64,000 nucleotides of DNA. Source: Lachnospiraceae bacterium (GTDB lineage Bacteria; Bacillota; Clostridia; Lachnospirales; Lachnospiraceae). Both the position numbers and the translations under genes were made by a program. This document shows positions 1 to 8,506 of this stretch, one piece after another (the stretch's first letter is position 1; each line of letters opens with the position of its first letter). The stretch covers positions 1 through 64,000 of the forward strand of contig JAGBEO010000003.1 in the NCBI GenBank assembly GCA_017936885.1. Reading direction: 5' to 3'. The notes under the pieces are model-generated. The model made no database searches, was not told the origin of the DNA, and was given only the letters and a program-made list of their open reading frames with translations.

Positions 1-45
1 GGACTGAAAATCCTCGTGTCACTGGTTCGATTCCGGTTCTGGGCA
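1..45 (+). tRNA. tRNA-Phe (GAA), 3' part
   Basis: The window opens inside a tRNA. The anticodon stem-loop with GAA, a T-arm with TTCGATT and the acceptor 3' strand ending in discriminator A at base 45 are all visible; the 5' half lies outside the window. It sits 29 bases before tRNA-Gly, so the two probably belong to one tRNA cluster. Confidence 0.9.
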
Positions 46-74
46 TTGTCCAATCATATAATATATTGTTTTAT

Positions 75-145
75 GCGGGTGTAGTTCAATGGTAGAACAC
101 CAGCCTTCCAAGCTGGATACGTGGGTTCGATTCCCATCACCCGCT
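75..145 (+). tRNA. tRNA-Gly (TCC)
   Basis: This is a complete 71-base cloverleaf. The acceptor GCGGGTG pairs with the 3' strand ending at 144, the discriminator is T, the anticodon loop CTTCCAA reads TCC, and the T-loop is TTCGATT. A run of T residues follows at once (145-151), a plausible transcript end for the tRNA cluster. Confidence 0.95.
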
Positions 146-183
146 TTTTTTATGTTAAGAAATAAACAGAAAGGAATTACAAC

Positions 184-513
184 ATGGTCCCCTCGTTAGC
201 AAGACAAGCAGTTATCATCAAGTGTAATAATGACACAAGTGTTATAACCGGAAATTACGAATTAGCATATTCCCTTGGATTGATGGTGAACCAGACGGGA
301 ATCTTATTTCCCGGCGATTATACAAATATGATAGATCTGCATGAAAAGGTTATGCGGGCGCTGGATGGCAAAGAACTTGAGGATGAGCGGATTAAGCGTC
401 TATACCATATGCTGAAATATTACCATCCCACGGACGATTTTGATGAACAGATGGGTGAACTGATTAATATGGGACTGGGTGAGAAATATCCGTGGGATAT
501 GTTTCGCACATGA
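184..513 (+). CDS. Hypothetical protein, 109 aa
   Basis: I do not recognise this small, probably cytoplasmic protein. It has no signal peptide, membrane segment or cysteine motif. The sequence is mixed alpha/beta in character, with a Tyr/Met-rich C-terminal third (around residues 75-105). The ATG at 184 follows a purine-rich AAAGGAATT site at proper spacing, and the frame runs uninterrupted to 513, so it is very probably a real gene. It stands alone: the tRNA cluster is upstream, and the receiver gene downstream starts 170 bases later behind an AT-rich gap that could hold a promoter. Confidence 0.75.
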   Translation: MVPSLARQAVIIKCNNDTSVITGNYELAYSLGLMVNQTGILFPGDYTNMIDLHEKVMRALDGKELEDERIKRLYHMLKYYHPTDDFDEQMGELINMGLGEKYPWDMFRT

Positions 514-683
514 CTTTTGTGACAAAATTTGTCCTGGAGCTGTTGAAATGTTATATAAAATATGGAAACAGAATCTGTTTAATGATACAATAATATTTAT
601 TAAGACGGTACAATTCGATAGTAAACAGAGAGAAGGCTGAATAAATTCAGCTTGGAATTTGATGCTTCGGAATGGAGGAAATT

Positions 684-1103
684 ATGGAAAGTAAGAAACC
701 GGAGATTATTTTGGAACAAAGCCATGATATGTCAAACAGAAAACATATATTGATCGTAGATGATGATCCGGAGATATTAAAGACACTGCGTTATTATTTA
801 CAGGAACATTATAAGGTAACGGTAGTAAATTCCGGTAAAGTAGCGGTGGAATTTCTGCTTAAGTTCACACCGGATCTGATTTTGTTAGACTATATGATGC
901 CTATGTATAACGGGGCTGCGGTACTTAAGATTATCAAAAGCAGAGAAGCGACGAAGGATATACCGGTGTTCTTCCTAACAGGACAGACTGACAAATCAAC
1001 TGTTATGGAATGTCTTGCTCTCAATCCGGCAGGTTATATTGTGAAACCGGTGGCCAGGGATGCGCTGTTAGCAAAGCTGGAAAATGTGTTTATGGAACAG
1101 TAG
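684..1103 (+). CDS. Single-domain response regulator (CheY-like receiver)
   Basis: The protein is a stand-alone receiver domain with no output domain. It shows the acidic pocket (DDD near the N-terminus), the phospho-acceptor Asp in LLDYMMP, the Thr/Ser position in FFLTGQ and the conserved Lys in VKPV. An ATG at 672 is in frame, but GGAGGAA lies between it and the ATG at 684 at ideal spacing, so 684 is preferred (139 aa). It precedes the hybrid kinase gene by about 50 bases and probably shares its transcript, so it may take phosphate from that kinase's HPt domain. The partner assignment is an inference from position. Confidence 0.85.
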   Translation: MESKKPEIILEQSHDMSNRKHILIVDDDPEILKTLRYYLQEHYKVTVVNSGKVAVEFLLKFTPDLILLDYMMPMYNGAAVLKIIKSREATKDIPVFFLTGQTDKSTVMECLALNPAGYIVKPVARDALLAKLENVFMEQ

Positions 1104-1156
1104 CCGGATAGTTCGGAACGGATATTTATAAATCATTAGAAACAGAGGGTATTGTT

Positions 1157-3586
1157 ATGTTGGAGGCATACAACAGGAAAGTACCCAAGTACCTGTTTGG
1201 GGCTTTTTGCATTTATCTATTGTATTATGCGTTTATTATTATGTATCTGCGGGTTGATTCCCGATGGTTTATCGTGCCGGGGGTCAGCTTGGCGGCGATT
1301 GTTATGATTTTGCGGTTTCGGCGGGAATCCATAGCAGTACACGCATATACAATCACAATTTTTACTTTTATCAACATAATGGGCTACAGTGTGATGCTTC
1401 ATGAGTTTACGGAAGTGTTTACGGTATTTTGCGCGGCTGTATGCCTGATCTCTTTTTATCACATGCTGCAAGTGAATTATCTGATGCTTGGTTTCAGTAC
1501 CGTATTTGTCCTGTATTGGTTTATCTGGCAGGATGAGTGGCAGGCGTTTCTCTATCGTGACAGTTCCATTGCGATTACCATACGGGTATTCAGTCTGTAT
1601 CTGGTACAAGTGCTTCTGATCATACTGATCAAAAAGCAGAAAGAGATGCAGCGTCTGGTAGAGCAGAAGATACAGGAAGCGGAAACGGCAGGGCAGGCGA
1701 AGGAAGATTTCTTAGCGAATATGAGCCATGAGATCAGAACACCGATGAATGCCATTACGGGTATGGTGGAACTGGCTCTGCGTAACGAACATCTGCCGGA
1801 ACAGGAGAGGGAATATCTGTATAATATCCAGTCGGCAGGAGAGAATCTGCTGTCTATTATTGATGATATTTTAGATGTTACTAAGATTGATTCCGGTAAT
1901 CTGGAAATAACGGAAGAACCGTATGAGATTACGTCCATCGTACATGATGTGATGAATGTGATACAGGTCATGCTGGGGGAAAAGGAAGTAGAGCTTCTGG
2001 TAGATATCGACCCGAATATTCCGGCGCGTCTGAAAGGTGACGGCGTCCGTATCAAGCAGATCATGATGAATCTGATGGGCAATGCGGTAAAATATACGGA
2101 ACAGGGAAAGATTCATCTCAAGTTAGAAACTGGGCCGGCGGAAGGTCAGGATGGTAAAATCAATCTGAAAGTCAGCGTTGCTGATACGGGGATCGGTATT
2201 TCGCAAGAACAGATGAATGACCTGTTTACGGTATTTAAACAGGCGAACAGCCGTAGAAACCGTTCTGCCGGCGGCAGCGGACTGGGACTTGCTATTTCGA
2301 AGAAGCTGATTGAATTAATGCACGGTACGCTGCATGCAGAGAGTGAATTGGGGAAAGGTTCCACTTTCACATTTACGATAGTACAGGAAGTAATCGATGC
2401 AAAGCCGTGTATTGATGTGGATTCCCAGGTGACGCTGCAGTCGACGATGAAGAGGGAGGCTGTTAAGAAAGAGAAGGAAAGACGCAAAAAAGCAGGCAGA
2501 CAGATTACCTTTACCGCACCGGATGCGAAAATTCTGATTGTAGATGACAATAAAGTAAATTTGAAAGTAGCGGAAGGACTGCTTCGCCCTTATCATATGA
2601 ATGTAGAAACGGCGGACAGCGGAAGCCGCGCGATTGAAATGGTACAAAACGAACATTTTGATCTGGTATTTATGGATCACATGATGCCGGTTATGGATGG
2701 TGTGGATGCGACTAAGATCATTCGGGAACTGCAGGGGGAATATTTTCAGAAAGTGGCTATCGTAGCGTTGTCTGCGAATGCGGTACGCGGTGCCAGGGAG
2801 ATGTTTTTAGAGGCAGGTATGAATGATTTTGTGGCGAAACCTATCGAGATGCGCAGTATGGACAGAACGCTGCGCAGATGGCTGCCGGAGGAGAAGATTA
2901 TCTCCAATAAAAATGCAGAGGAAGCAGTGAACAGGGAGGATGACAGTATGAAAATGAATCCCTGTCTCTGGCAGATGGAAGGAATTGACGTAGCGGCAGC
3001 TATGGAATATGCATGTGGAGATGCAGAGTTGTACCGGGAAGTATTATCTGACTATCGGGACAGTATTTATGAGAAGGCAGATGTGATAGAACGTGCCGTA
3101 ACAGATAAGGATCTTGACATGTATACGATAGAGGTACATTCCCTTAAGAGTACATCCAAATCCATCGGAGCCATGGAATTATCGAAGCTGGCACAGGAAC
3201 TGGAAGAGTGCGGCAAGAGCGGCAACTGGGAAATAATTATTGACAGAACGCCGGAATTATTGCGTGGCTACAGAGAACTTTACAATATTATAGCACCCTA
3301 TTGCAGAGTGAAAGAACAGCCGATTACAGAGAAGAAGCCCTTTGATAAGGAGGAGCTGTTAAATCTGTTAGGGCAGTTGTCAGACAGTATGGATGAATAT
3401 GATTCCATGGGCGGAGAGGAAACCGTGAAGGCACTGTCTGAATATGCTTATCAGGCACCCTGGGACAGTTATATGGAACAGATTTCCAGGGCGATAGGCA
3501 GATTTGATTATGATATCTGTAAGGAAGTGGCTTTAAAATGGCAGAGGGAATTGGCAGAAAATCCTGATGAGACGGAAGGCAATTAA
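1157..3586 (+). CDS. Hybrid sensor histidine kinase with receiver and HPt domains
   Basis: This 809-residue membrane kinase carries a whole phosphorelay. Residues 10-160 form several hydrophobic helices with no large extracellular loop. The HisKA box [12 protein letters not shown] places the phosphorylated His at 191. The ATPase domain shows the N box (around 309), DTGIG (343-347) and GSGLGL (374-379). A receiver follows with Asp507 in MDHMMP, then an HPt domain with His661 in EVHSLKS. It lies between a single-domain receiver and an AraC regulator that starts 2 bases after its stop, which suggests one signalling operon. The signal is unknown; the membrane-embedded N-terminus resembles sensors that read the membrane itself. 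Confidence 0.93.
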   Translation: MLEAYNRKVPKYLFGAFCIYLLYYAFIIMYLRVDSRWFIVPGVSLAAIVMILRFRRESIAVHAYTITIFTFINIMGYSVMLHEFTEVFTVFCAAVCLISFYHMLQVNYLMLGFSTVFVLYWFIWQDEWQAFLYRDSSIAITIRVFSLYLVQVLLIILIKKQKEMQRLVEQKIQEAETAGQAKEDFLANMSHEIRTPMNAITGMVELALRNEHLPEQEREYLYNIQSAGENLLSIIDDILDVTKIDSGNLEITEEPYEITSIVHDVMNVIQVMLGEKEVELLVDIDPNIPARLKGDGVRIKQIMMNLMGNAVKYTEQGKIHLKLETGPAEGQDGKINLKVSVADTGIGISQEQMNDLFTVFKQANSRRNRSAGGSGLGLAISKKLIELMHGTLHAESELGKGSTFTFTIVQEVIDAKPCIDVDSQVTLQSTMKREAVKKEKERRKKAGRQITFTAPDAKILIVDDNKVNLKVAEGLLRPYHMNVETADSGSRAIEMVQNEHFDLVFMDHMMPVMDGVDATKIIRELQGEYFQKVAIVALSANAVRGAREMFLEAGMNDFVAKPIEMRSMDRTLRRWLPEEKIISNKNAEEAVNREDDSMKMNPCLWQMEGIDVAAAMEYACGDAELYREVLSDYRDSIYEKADVIERAVTDKDLDMYTIEVHSLKSTSKSIGAMELSKLAQELEECGKSGNWEIIIDRTPELLRGYRELYNIIAPYCRVKEQPITEKKPFDKEELLNLLGQLSDSMDEYDSMGGEETVKALSEYAYQAPWDSYMEQISRAIGRFDYDICKEVALKWQRELAENPDETEGN

Positions 3587-3588
3587 GT

Positions 3589-4521
3589 ATGGAGAAAGCA
3601 TATAAACTGGAATTTGCCGGAGAGCAGACAGGAAGTCTGTATGTGAACTGCTGCGGATTGTCGAGAACTGAACCCCTGCACAGCTTCGGGCCGGCATTAA
3701 AACCTCATTATTTGATCCATTATATCTTAAGCGGTAAAGGTAAATTTTCCATCGGAGAGAAAGAATATCCGCTGGAAGCGGGATACGGGTTTTTGATTAC
3801 GCCGGATGAATTGGCGTTTTATCAGGCGGATGAGGAAGATCCGTGGACTTATGTCTGGGTAGGATTCAGCGGGACTCAGGCAGCGGAATATATTAGTAAT
3901 ATCGGGCTGTCCGTGCGGCAGCCTGTCTTTAAATCCGAGGCATCGGAAGAGCTATATGAGATTGTAAAAGACATGATGAAGCATAACACGTTTGGCTTAT
4001 CCCATGATCTGCGCCGTAACGGCCAGTTGGGTATCTTTCTGTCCATCATAGCAGAGGGAAGCAAGGTGACGGACAAAAGTGAGACAGACCGTGCGAATAC
4101 CTATGTGCGTAAGGCGGTATCTTTTATTCAGAGTAATTACTGCAATCCGATTAAAGTGACGGATGTGGCAGATTATGTGTGTATTAACAGAAGTTATCTC
4201 TATACGCTTTTTCAGGCTTCCATGGGAATGTCGCCGCAGCAGTTTCTCACCACATTCCGTATTACCAAGGCGACGGAGCTTCTGCAGCTTACCTCTTTGC
4301 CGATCGAGAGTATTGCACTGTCCTGCGGATATCATGATCCGCTTGTGTTTACCAAGGCTTTCCGGCAGATGAAGAAGATGTCTCCCACAAGCTACCGCAA
4401 GGAGATACAGAAGGGTGAGACAAGGCGTAATAAGGAGCACTTACAGCAGGTGGAGGATTTTATCAATCAGATTAACAGCCTAAACCAAAGCGGAATGGTA
4501 TCAGGGGAAAATAACAGATAA
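3589..4521 (+). CDS. AraC family transcriptional regulator with cupin sensor domain
   Basis: This 310-residue regulator has an N-terminal cupin (roughly residues 30-110, with HYLIHYILSGKG and GYGFLITPDE) that usually binds a sugar or similar ligand. Two C-terminal helix-turn-helix motifs follow (about 165-270), ending in the AraC signature around GYHDPLVFTKAFRQ. It starts two bases after the hybrid kinase stop. The next genes downstream are galK and galT, so control of galactose use is a reasonable guess, but the link rests on position only. The basic, charged tail after residue 270 is longer than usual. Confidence 0.9.
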   Translation: MEKAYKLEFAGEQTGSLYVNCCGLSRTEPLHSFGPALKPHYLIHYILSGKGKFSIGEKEYPLEAGYGFLITPDELAFYQADEEDPWTYVWVGFSGTQAAEYISNIGLSVRQPVFKSEASEELYEIVKDMMKHNTFGLSHDLRRNGQLGIFLSIIAEGSKVTDKSETDRANTYVRKAVSFIQSNYCNPIKVTDVADYVCINRSYLYTLFQASMGMSPQQFLTTFRITKATELLQLTSLPIESIALSCGYHDPLVFTKAFRQMKKMSPTSYRKEIQKGETRRNKEHLQQVEDFINQINSLNQSGMVSGENNR

Positions 4522-4719
4522 CATTTTGACAGATTTATATAACAAAGAGATCTTTCGGGACAGGAAAATATTTATTATGATAATGATAGAAAAATAAATA
4601 AGCGCACCCGGTTGCGCAAAGTTGGGGAAGCGATTCGGACTGCAAAAGAGAAGTGACAACATAAAGTAAAAAGTATTGGGTAACAGCAAACAAAGCAATC
4701 AAAGAGAAGGAGACAGGGT

Positions 4720-5883
4720 ATGAAGGAACTGGTATTAAACAAATTTGAAGAGTTATTTGGTGATGTAAACGGAGTGAATGTTTATTTTGCCCCGGGACGT
4801 GTGAACATGATCGGTGAGCACACAGACTATAACGGCGGACATGTATTTCCATGTGCGCTGACTATCGGCACATATGCGGCAGTCAGAAAGAGAGCTGACA
4901 GAAAATTGAATTTCTATTCTATGAACTTTGAAGGGCTTGGTGTGATCGAGACAAGTCTTGATGACCTGACACCATCCGATGCGGCAGGCTGGACAAACTA
5001 CCCGAAGGGAGTTATGTGGGCATTTGCCGAGCGCGGTATGAAGATGGACTGCGGACTGGATATCGTATTAAACGGCAATATCCCGAACGGTTCAGGACTT
5101 TCCTCTTCCGCATCTTTGGAAGTGTTGACTGGTTATTATCTGAAAGATTTATACGGCTTTGATGTAACAAATATTGATCTGGCTAAGATCGGTCAGTATT
5201 CCGAGAATAATTTTAACGGTATGAACTGCGGTATTATGGATCAGTTCGCATCTGCCATGGGTAAGAAGGATCACGCAATATTCTTAGATACGGCGGATCT
5301 TTCCTATGAGTATGCCCCGCTTGTGCTGGATGGCGCTAAGATTGTGGTAACCAACAGCAATGTAAAACATTCGCTGGTTAATTCCGAGTACAACGTAAGA
5401 AGAAGCGAATGTGAGAAAGCGTTGGAAGAATTGCAGACTGTTGTAAAGATCAACGGGCTGGGTGATTTGACGGAGGAACAGTTCGAGGCGAATAAATCCG
5501 CTATCAAGGATGAGGTTCGTGTAAGACGTGCGAAACATGCGGTTTATGAGAACCAGAGAACGATCCGTGCGGTAGAGGCATTAAAGAACAATGATCTGAA
5601 ATTGTTCGGCGAGCTGATGAATGCTTCCCATGTATCCCTGCGGGATGATTATCAGGTATCCTGTGATGAGATTGATGTGTTAGTTGAGGAAGCATGGAAA
5701 GTGGAAGGTGTAATCGGTTCCCGTATTACGGGTGGTGGATTCGGCGGCTGTACTGTCAGCATTGTAAAGGATGAGGCGGTAGAGACTTTCAAGGAAAAAG
5801 TCGGTGCAGCATACAAAGAGCGTGTGGGCAAGCAGGCTGACTTCTATGTGGTTGAGATTGGTGACGGACCGAGCAGAGTGTAA
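4720..5883 (+). CDS. galK: Galactokinase
   Basis: The enzyme phosphorylates alpha-D-galactose with ATP to galactose-1-phosphate, the first committed Leloir step. The galactokinase signature GRVNMIGEHTDYNGG lies at about residues 27-41, the GHMP ATP-loop GSGLSSSAS at about 123-131, and the third GHMP motif GGGFGGC near the C-terminus. The 387-aa length is normal. AAGGAG sits just before the ATG. The 200-base leader contains a small GCGCA/TGCGC hairpin. galT follows in the same direction 170 bases later, so the pair likely works and is expressed together. Confidence 0.97.
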   Translation: MKELVLNKFEELFGDVNGVNVYFAPGRVNMIGEHTDYNGGHVFPCALTIGTYAAVRKRADRKLNFYSMNFEGLGVIETSLDDLTPSDAAGWTNYPKGVMWAFAERGMKMDCGLDIVLNGNIPNGSGLSSSASLEVLTGYYLKDLYGFDVTNIDLAKIGQYSENNFNGMNCGIMDQFASAMGKKDHAIFLDTADLSYEYAPLVLDGAKIVVTNSNVKHSLVNSEYNVRRSECEKALEELQTVVKINGLGDLTEEQFEANKSAIKDEVRVRRAKHAVYENQRTIRAVEALKNNDLKLFGELMNASHVSLRDDYQVSCDEIDVLVEEAWKVEGVIGSRITGGGFGGCTVSIVKDEAVETFKEKVGAAYKERVGKQADFYVVEIGDGPSRV

Positions 5884-5974
5884 GAAGGGAATGAAGGAGC
5901 GGCGTTCTTCCTATAGAGTTATTCGTATTTGGAAGTGTTTATGGCACTGAGGACGGCATGGCTGGGAAATTGAA

Positions 5975-6013
5975 GGAATCATTAAGAGCGAAAGCAACTT
6001 GCTAAATGATTCC
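5975..6013 (+). other. Hairpin in the galK-galT spacer
   Basis: A perfect 9-bp inverted repeat (5975-5983 with 6005-6013) encloses 21 bases and lies about 30-40 bases before the galT start. No T-run follows, so it is not a typical terminator. A role in mRNA processing or stability between galK and galT is possible but not shown. Confidence 0.45.
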
Positions 6014-6053
6014 GGGCATGAACGGAAGTTGTTAGAAAGGTATGGGGATAGAT

Positions 6054-7559
6054 ATGATTCAGAGAAATATCAGAAAGCTGGTACAGTATGGTTTAAACAC
6101 CGGGTTGATTGAGCCGGAAGATACGATTTATACAACGAACAGATTATTGGAGTTGTTTCAGTTAGATGAGCTGGAAGATAGTGATGAACAGATCACTATG
6201 GCAGAAGATGAGTTAGAGGCTGTTTTAGGTGAGATGATGGATTACGCTTATGAGAAAGGCATCATGACAGAGAATAGCATCGTGTACCGTGATCTGTTTG
6301 ACACGAAGATTATGAGTATGCTGGTGCCGAGACCGAGCGAGGTTATCGGTAAATTCCATGGTCTGTATGCAAAGAGTCCGAAGGAAGCTACGGATTTCTT
6401 CTATAAATTAAGTCAGGATACAGATTATATCAGAAGATACCGTATTAAGAAGGACCAGAAATGGGTTGCGCCGACTAAGTACGGTGATCTGGATATTACC
6501 ATTAACTTATCCAAACCGGAGAAGGACCCGAAGGCGATTGCGGCAGCTAAGAATGCGAAGCAGAGCGGTTATCCTAAGTGTCTGCTCTGTATTGAGAATG
6601 AGGGGTATGCGGGGCGTGTCAATCACCCGGCAAGACAGAATCACAGAATTATTCCGGTTACCATCAATGGCAGTCAGTGGGGATTCCAGTATTCTCCTTA
6701 TGTATATTATAATGAGCATTGTATCGTGTTTAACTCTCGGCATATTCCAATGAAGATTGAGCATGATACGTTCTGTAAGTTATTTGATTTTGTAAAGCAG
6801 TTCCCGCATTACTTTGTAGGTTCCAATGCGGATCTGCCGATTGTGGGCGGTTCTATTTTAAGCCATGATCATTTCCAGGGTGGGCATTACGAGTTTGCCA
6901 TGGCGAAAGCGCCTGTTGAGAGAACCTTTACAGTTAAGGGATTCGAGGATGTAGAAGCAGGTATCGTTAACTGGCCAATGTCTGTCATCCGCGTTGCATC
7001 AGAAGATACGGACAGAATCATCGCTCTTGCAGACGTGATTCTGAATGCTTGGAGAGGTTACACTGATGAAGCAGCATTTATCTTTGCTGAGACAGACGGG
7101 GAACCTCACAATACGATCACCCCGATTGCCAGAAAGCGCGGCGATAAGTATGAACTGGATTTAGTGCTTCGCAACAACATTACGACGGAGGAGCATCCTT
7201 TAGGCGTATATCATCCCCATGCGAAGCTGCATCATATTAAGAAAGAAAACATCGGTCTGATTGAAGTTATGGGTCTTGCAGTGCTTCCTGCCAGATTAAA
7301 GGGCGAGATGGAGCAGCTTGCGGAGGCGATTCTCTCCGGCGCGGATCTGCGCAAGGATGAAGCATTAGAGAAACATGCTGACTGGGTAGAAGAATTCTTA
7401 CCCAATTATAAAGATGTCAAGAAAGACAACATTATGGATATTCTGCATAAAGAGATTGGTGATGTCTTCATGCAGGTACTGGAGGATGCAGGAGTCTACA
7501 AGAGAACTGCGGAAGGTCAGGCAGCATTCGATAAGTTTGTAGCATCACTGAACAGCTAA
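6054..7559 (+). CDS. galT: Galactose-1-phosphate uridylyltransferase, class II
   Basis: GalT exchanges UMP between UDP-glucose and galactose-1-phosphate. The Gram-positive class II signature DLPIVGGSILSHDHFQGG is present almost exactly (near residues 260-280), and the length of about 500 aa fits this class rather than the roughly 350-aa class I enzymes. Two in-frame starts compete: ATG 6042 has AAAGG only one base away, while ATG 6054 has GGGG at a better distance; 6054 is chosen with modest confidence. No galE is visible nearby, so the epimerase must be encoded elsewhere. Confidence 0.96.
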   Translation: MIQRNIRKLVQYGLNTGLIEPEDTIYTTNRLLELFQLDELEDSDEQITMAEDELEAVLGEMMDYAYEKGIMTENSIVYRDLFDTKIMSMLVPRPSEVIGKFHGLYAKSPKEATDFFYKLSQDTDYIRRYRIKKDQKWVAPTKYGDLDITINLSKPEKDPKAIAAAKNAKQSGYPKCLLCIENEGYAGRVNHPARQNHRIIPVTINGSQWGFQYSPYVYYNEHCIVFNSRHIPMKIEHDTFCKLFDFVKQFPHYFVGSNADLPIVGGSILSHDHFQGGHYEFAMAKAPVERTFTVKGFEDVEAGIVNWPMSVIRVASEDTDRIIALADVILNAWRGYTDEAAFIFAETDGEPHNTITPIARKRGDKYELDLVLRNNITTEEHPLGVYHPHAKLHHIKKENIGLIEVMGLAVLPARLKGEMEQLAEAILSGADLRKDEALEKHADWVEEFLPNYKDVKKDNIMDILHKEIGDVFMQVLEDAGVYKRTAEGQAAFDKFVASLNS

Positions 7560-7637
7560 AGCGGCAGCCACCGGAAGAAATTAAGGGAAACCGGTCAGGT
7601 TTCACAGGTTAAGTCATAGTGATATGATAAAGAAATG

Positions 7638-7664
7638 AGGCGGAATCGTAAGATTCCGCCTTTA
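7638..7664 (+). terminator. Terminator after galT
   Basis: A perfect 10-bp stem (7638-7647 with 7652-7661) with a GTAA tetraloop is followed by only TTT. It lies about 80 bases after the galT stop, with a second small stem (68-74/77-83 of the same hundred) just beyond. The short T-run makes it a weak-looking but plausible intrinsic terminator; its symmetry would also let it serve the opposing XRE gene. Confidence 0.6.
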
Positions 7665-7805
7665 GACGCGTTACGGGTAACGCTTAGACCGGACAGAACA
7701 GTAATGATAGTCGTTTTATGGTTGTATTTGGGGTACTGCTCATCCGATAGAAATGCGATATATGTAGTCTGTAGATCAAAGAAACGGTGCGTATATAACA
7801 ACAGA

Positions 7806-8153
7806 TTATTTGTCAACTTTTTCATCCAGCATACTGCAAAGGAAGTTATAGCAATCTCCCTGCTGTTTGTAATTCATTTTCTGATATATGGCAATAAGAT
7901 GCTGATATTTTTTAAGATAATGCATATTGTCTGCTAAGAAATAATCTGCGTTCAGACGTGCTTCAGATTGACAAAGAATGTAATCGACAGAGACATGAAA
8001 AAAACGAGACAGATTAATTAAAAGCGCAGCATCCGGGACGCTGGATTCTCTTTCCAGCTTGCTTAAGGTAGTCTGATTAATGCCCAGATGTTTGGCTAAG
8101 GCTTGTTGTGTTAAGTTCTTTTCTAATCGAAGTTCCCTAATCCTTGTTTTCAT
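7806..8153 (-). CDS. XRE family HTH regulator, 115 aa
   Basis: An N-terminal lambda-Cro type helix-turn-helix fills residues 1-60 (IRELRLEKNLTQQALAKHLG, then TTLSKLERESSVPD). A 50-residue tail rich in Tyr and Lys follows, probably for dimerisation or ligand sensing. An AAAAGGA site precedes the start on the minus strand. It lies alone between convergent galT and the divergent radical SAM gene. Repeats of ATATTCC in its upstream region are candidate operators, which would fit autoregulation. Confidence 0.88.
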   Translation of the reverse strand: MKTRIRELRLEKNLTQQALAKHLGINQTTLSKLERESSVPDAALLINLSRFFHVSVDYILCQSEARLNADYFLADNMHYLKKYQHLIAIYQKMNYKQQGDCYNFLCSMLDEKVDK

Positions 8154-8506
8154 TCGCGTATCCTTTTTATTATTGTAGGTTATATCTGATAGAAAAATAT
8201 TCCGATTTTTAATAAGGATATTCCGTATAGAATATTTGTTTCTTCATTTTTTACGAGCGGCATGTAAAACACAATATATAGTGTTTAAAATAATTCAAAT
8301 ACATATATATAGTATATTATGTGATTCGTTAATTACAGAGACAAATGAGAGATGATATTTCACGATTCATAAAATGATATTATAGCATTGATGCGGGGAT
8401 GACAATGTTAAATATTTCATATGAAAAATAAATTCCGGTAAGGGAATTATGTTATACTGATGGAAATATCAGATGAAATTTGCGATATTTTGGAACGGAG
8501 TAAGAC
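8154..8506. promoter_or_regulatory. Divergent AT-rich spacer with candidate XRE operator repeats
   Basis: This 353-base spacer separates the XRE gene from the radical SAM gene. It holds ATATTCC twice (from 8197 and 8218); the second copy is the left half of an inverted repeat, ATATTC (8218-8223) with GAATAT (8230-8235). These lie 45-80 bases before the XRE start, where an autoregulatory operator would be expected. Near 8452 a TTATACT could be the -10 of the rightward gene; no clear -35 is visible. Nothing else was recognised here. Confidence 0.4.

Noticed and set aside
4625-4638. Catabolite-repression (cre) site upstream of galK
   Set aside because: Only about six of nine fixed consensus positions match; too weak to call.
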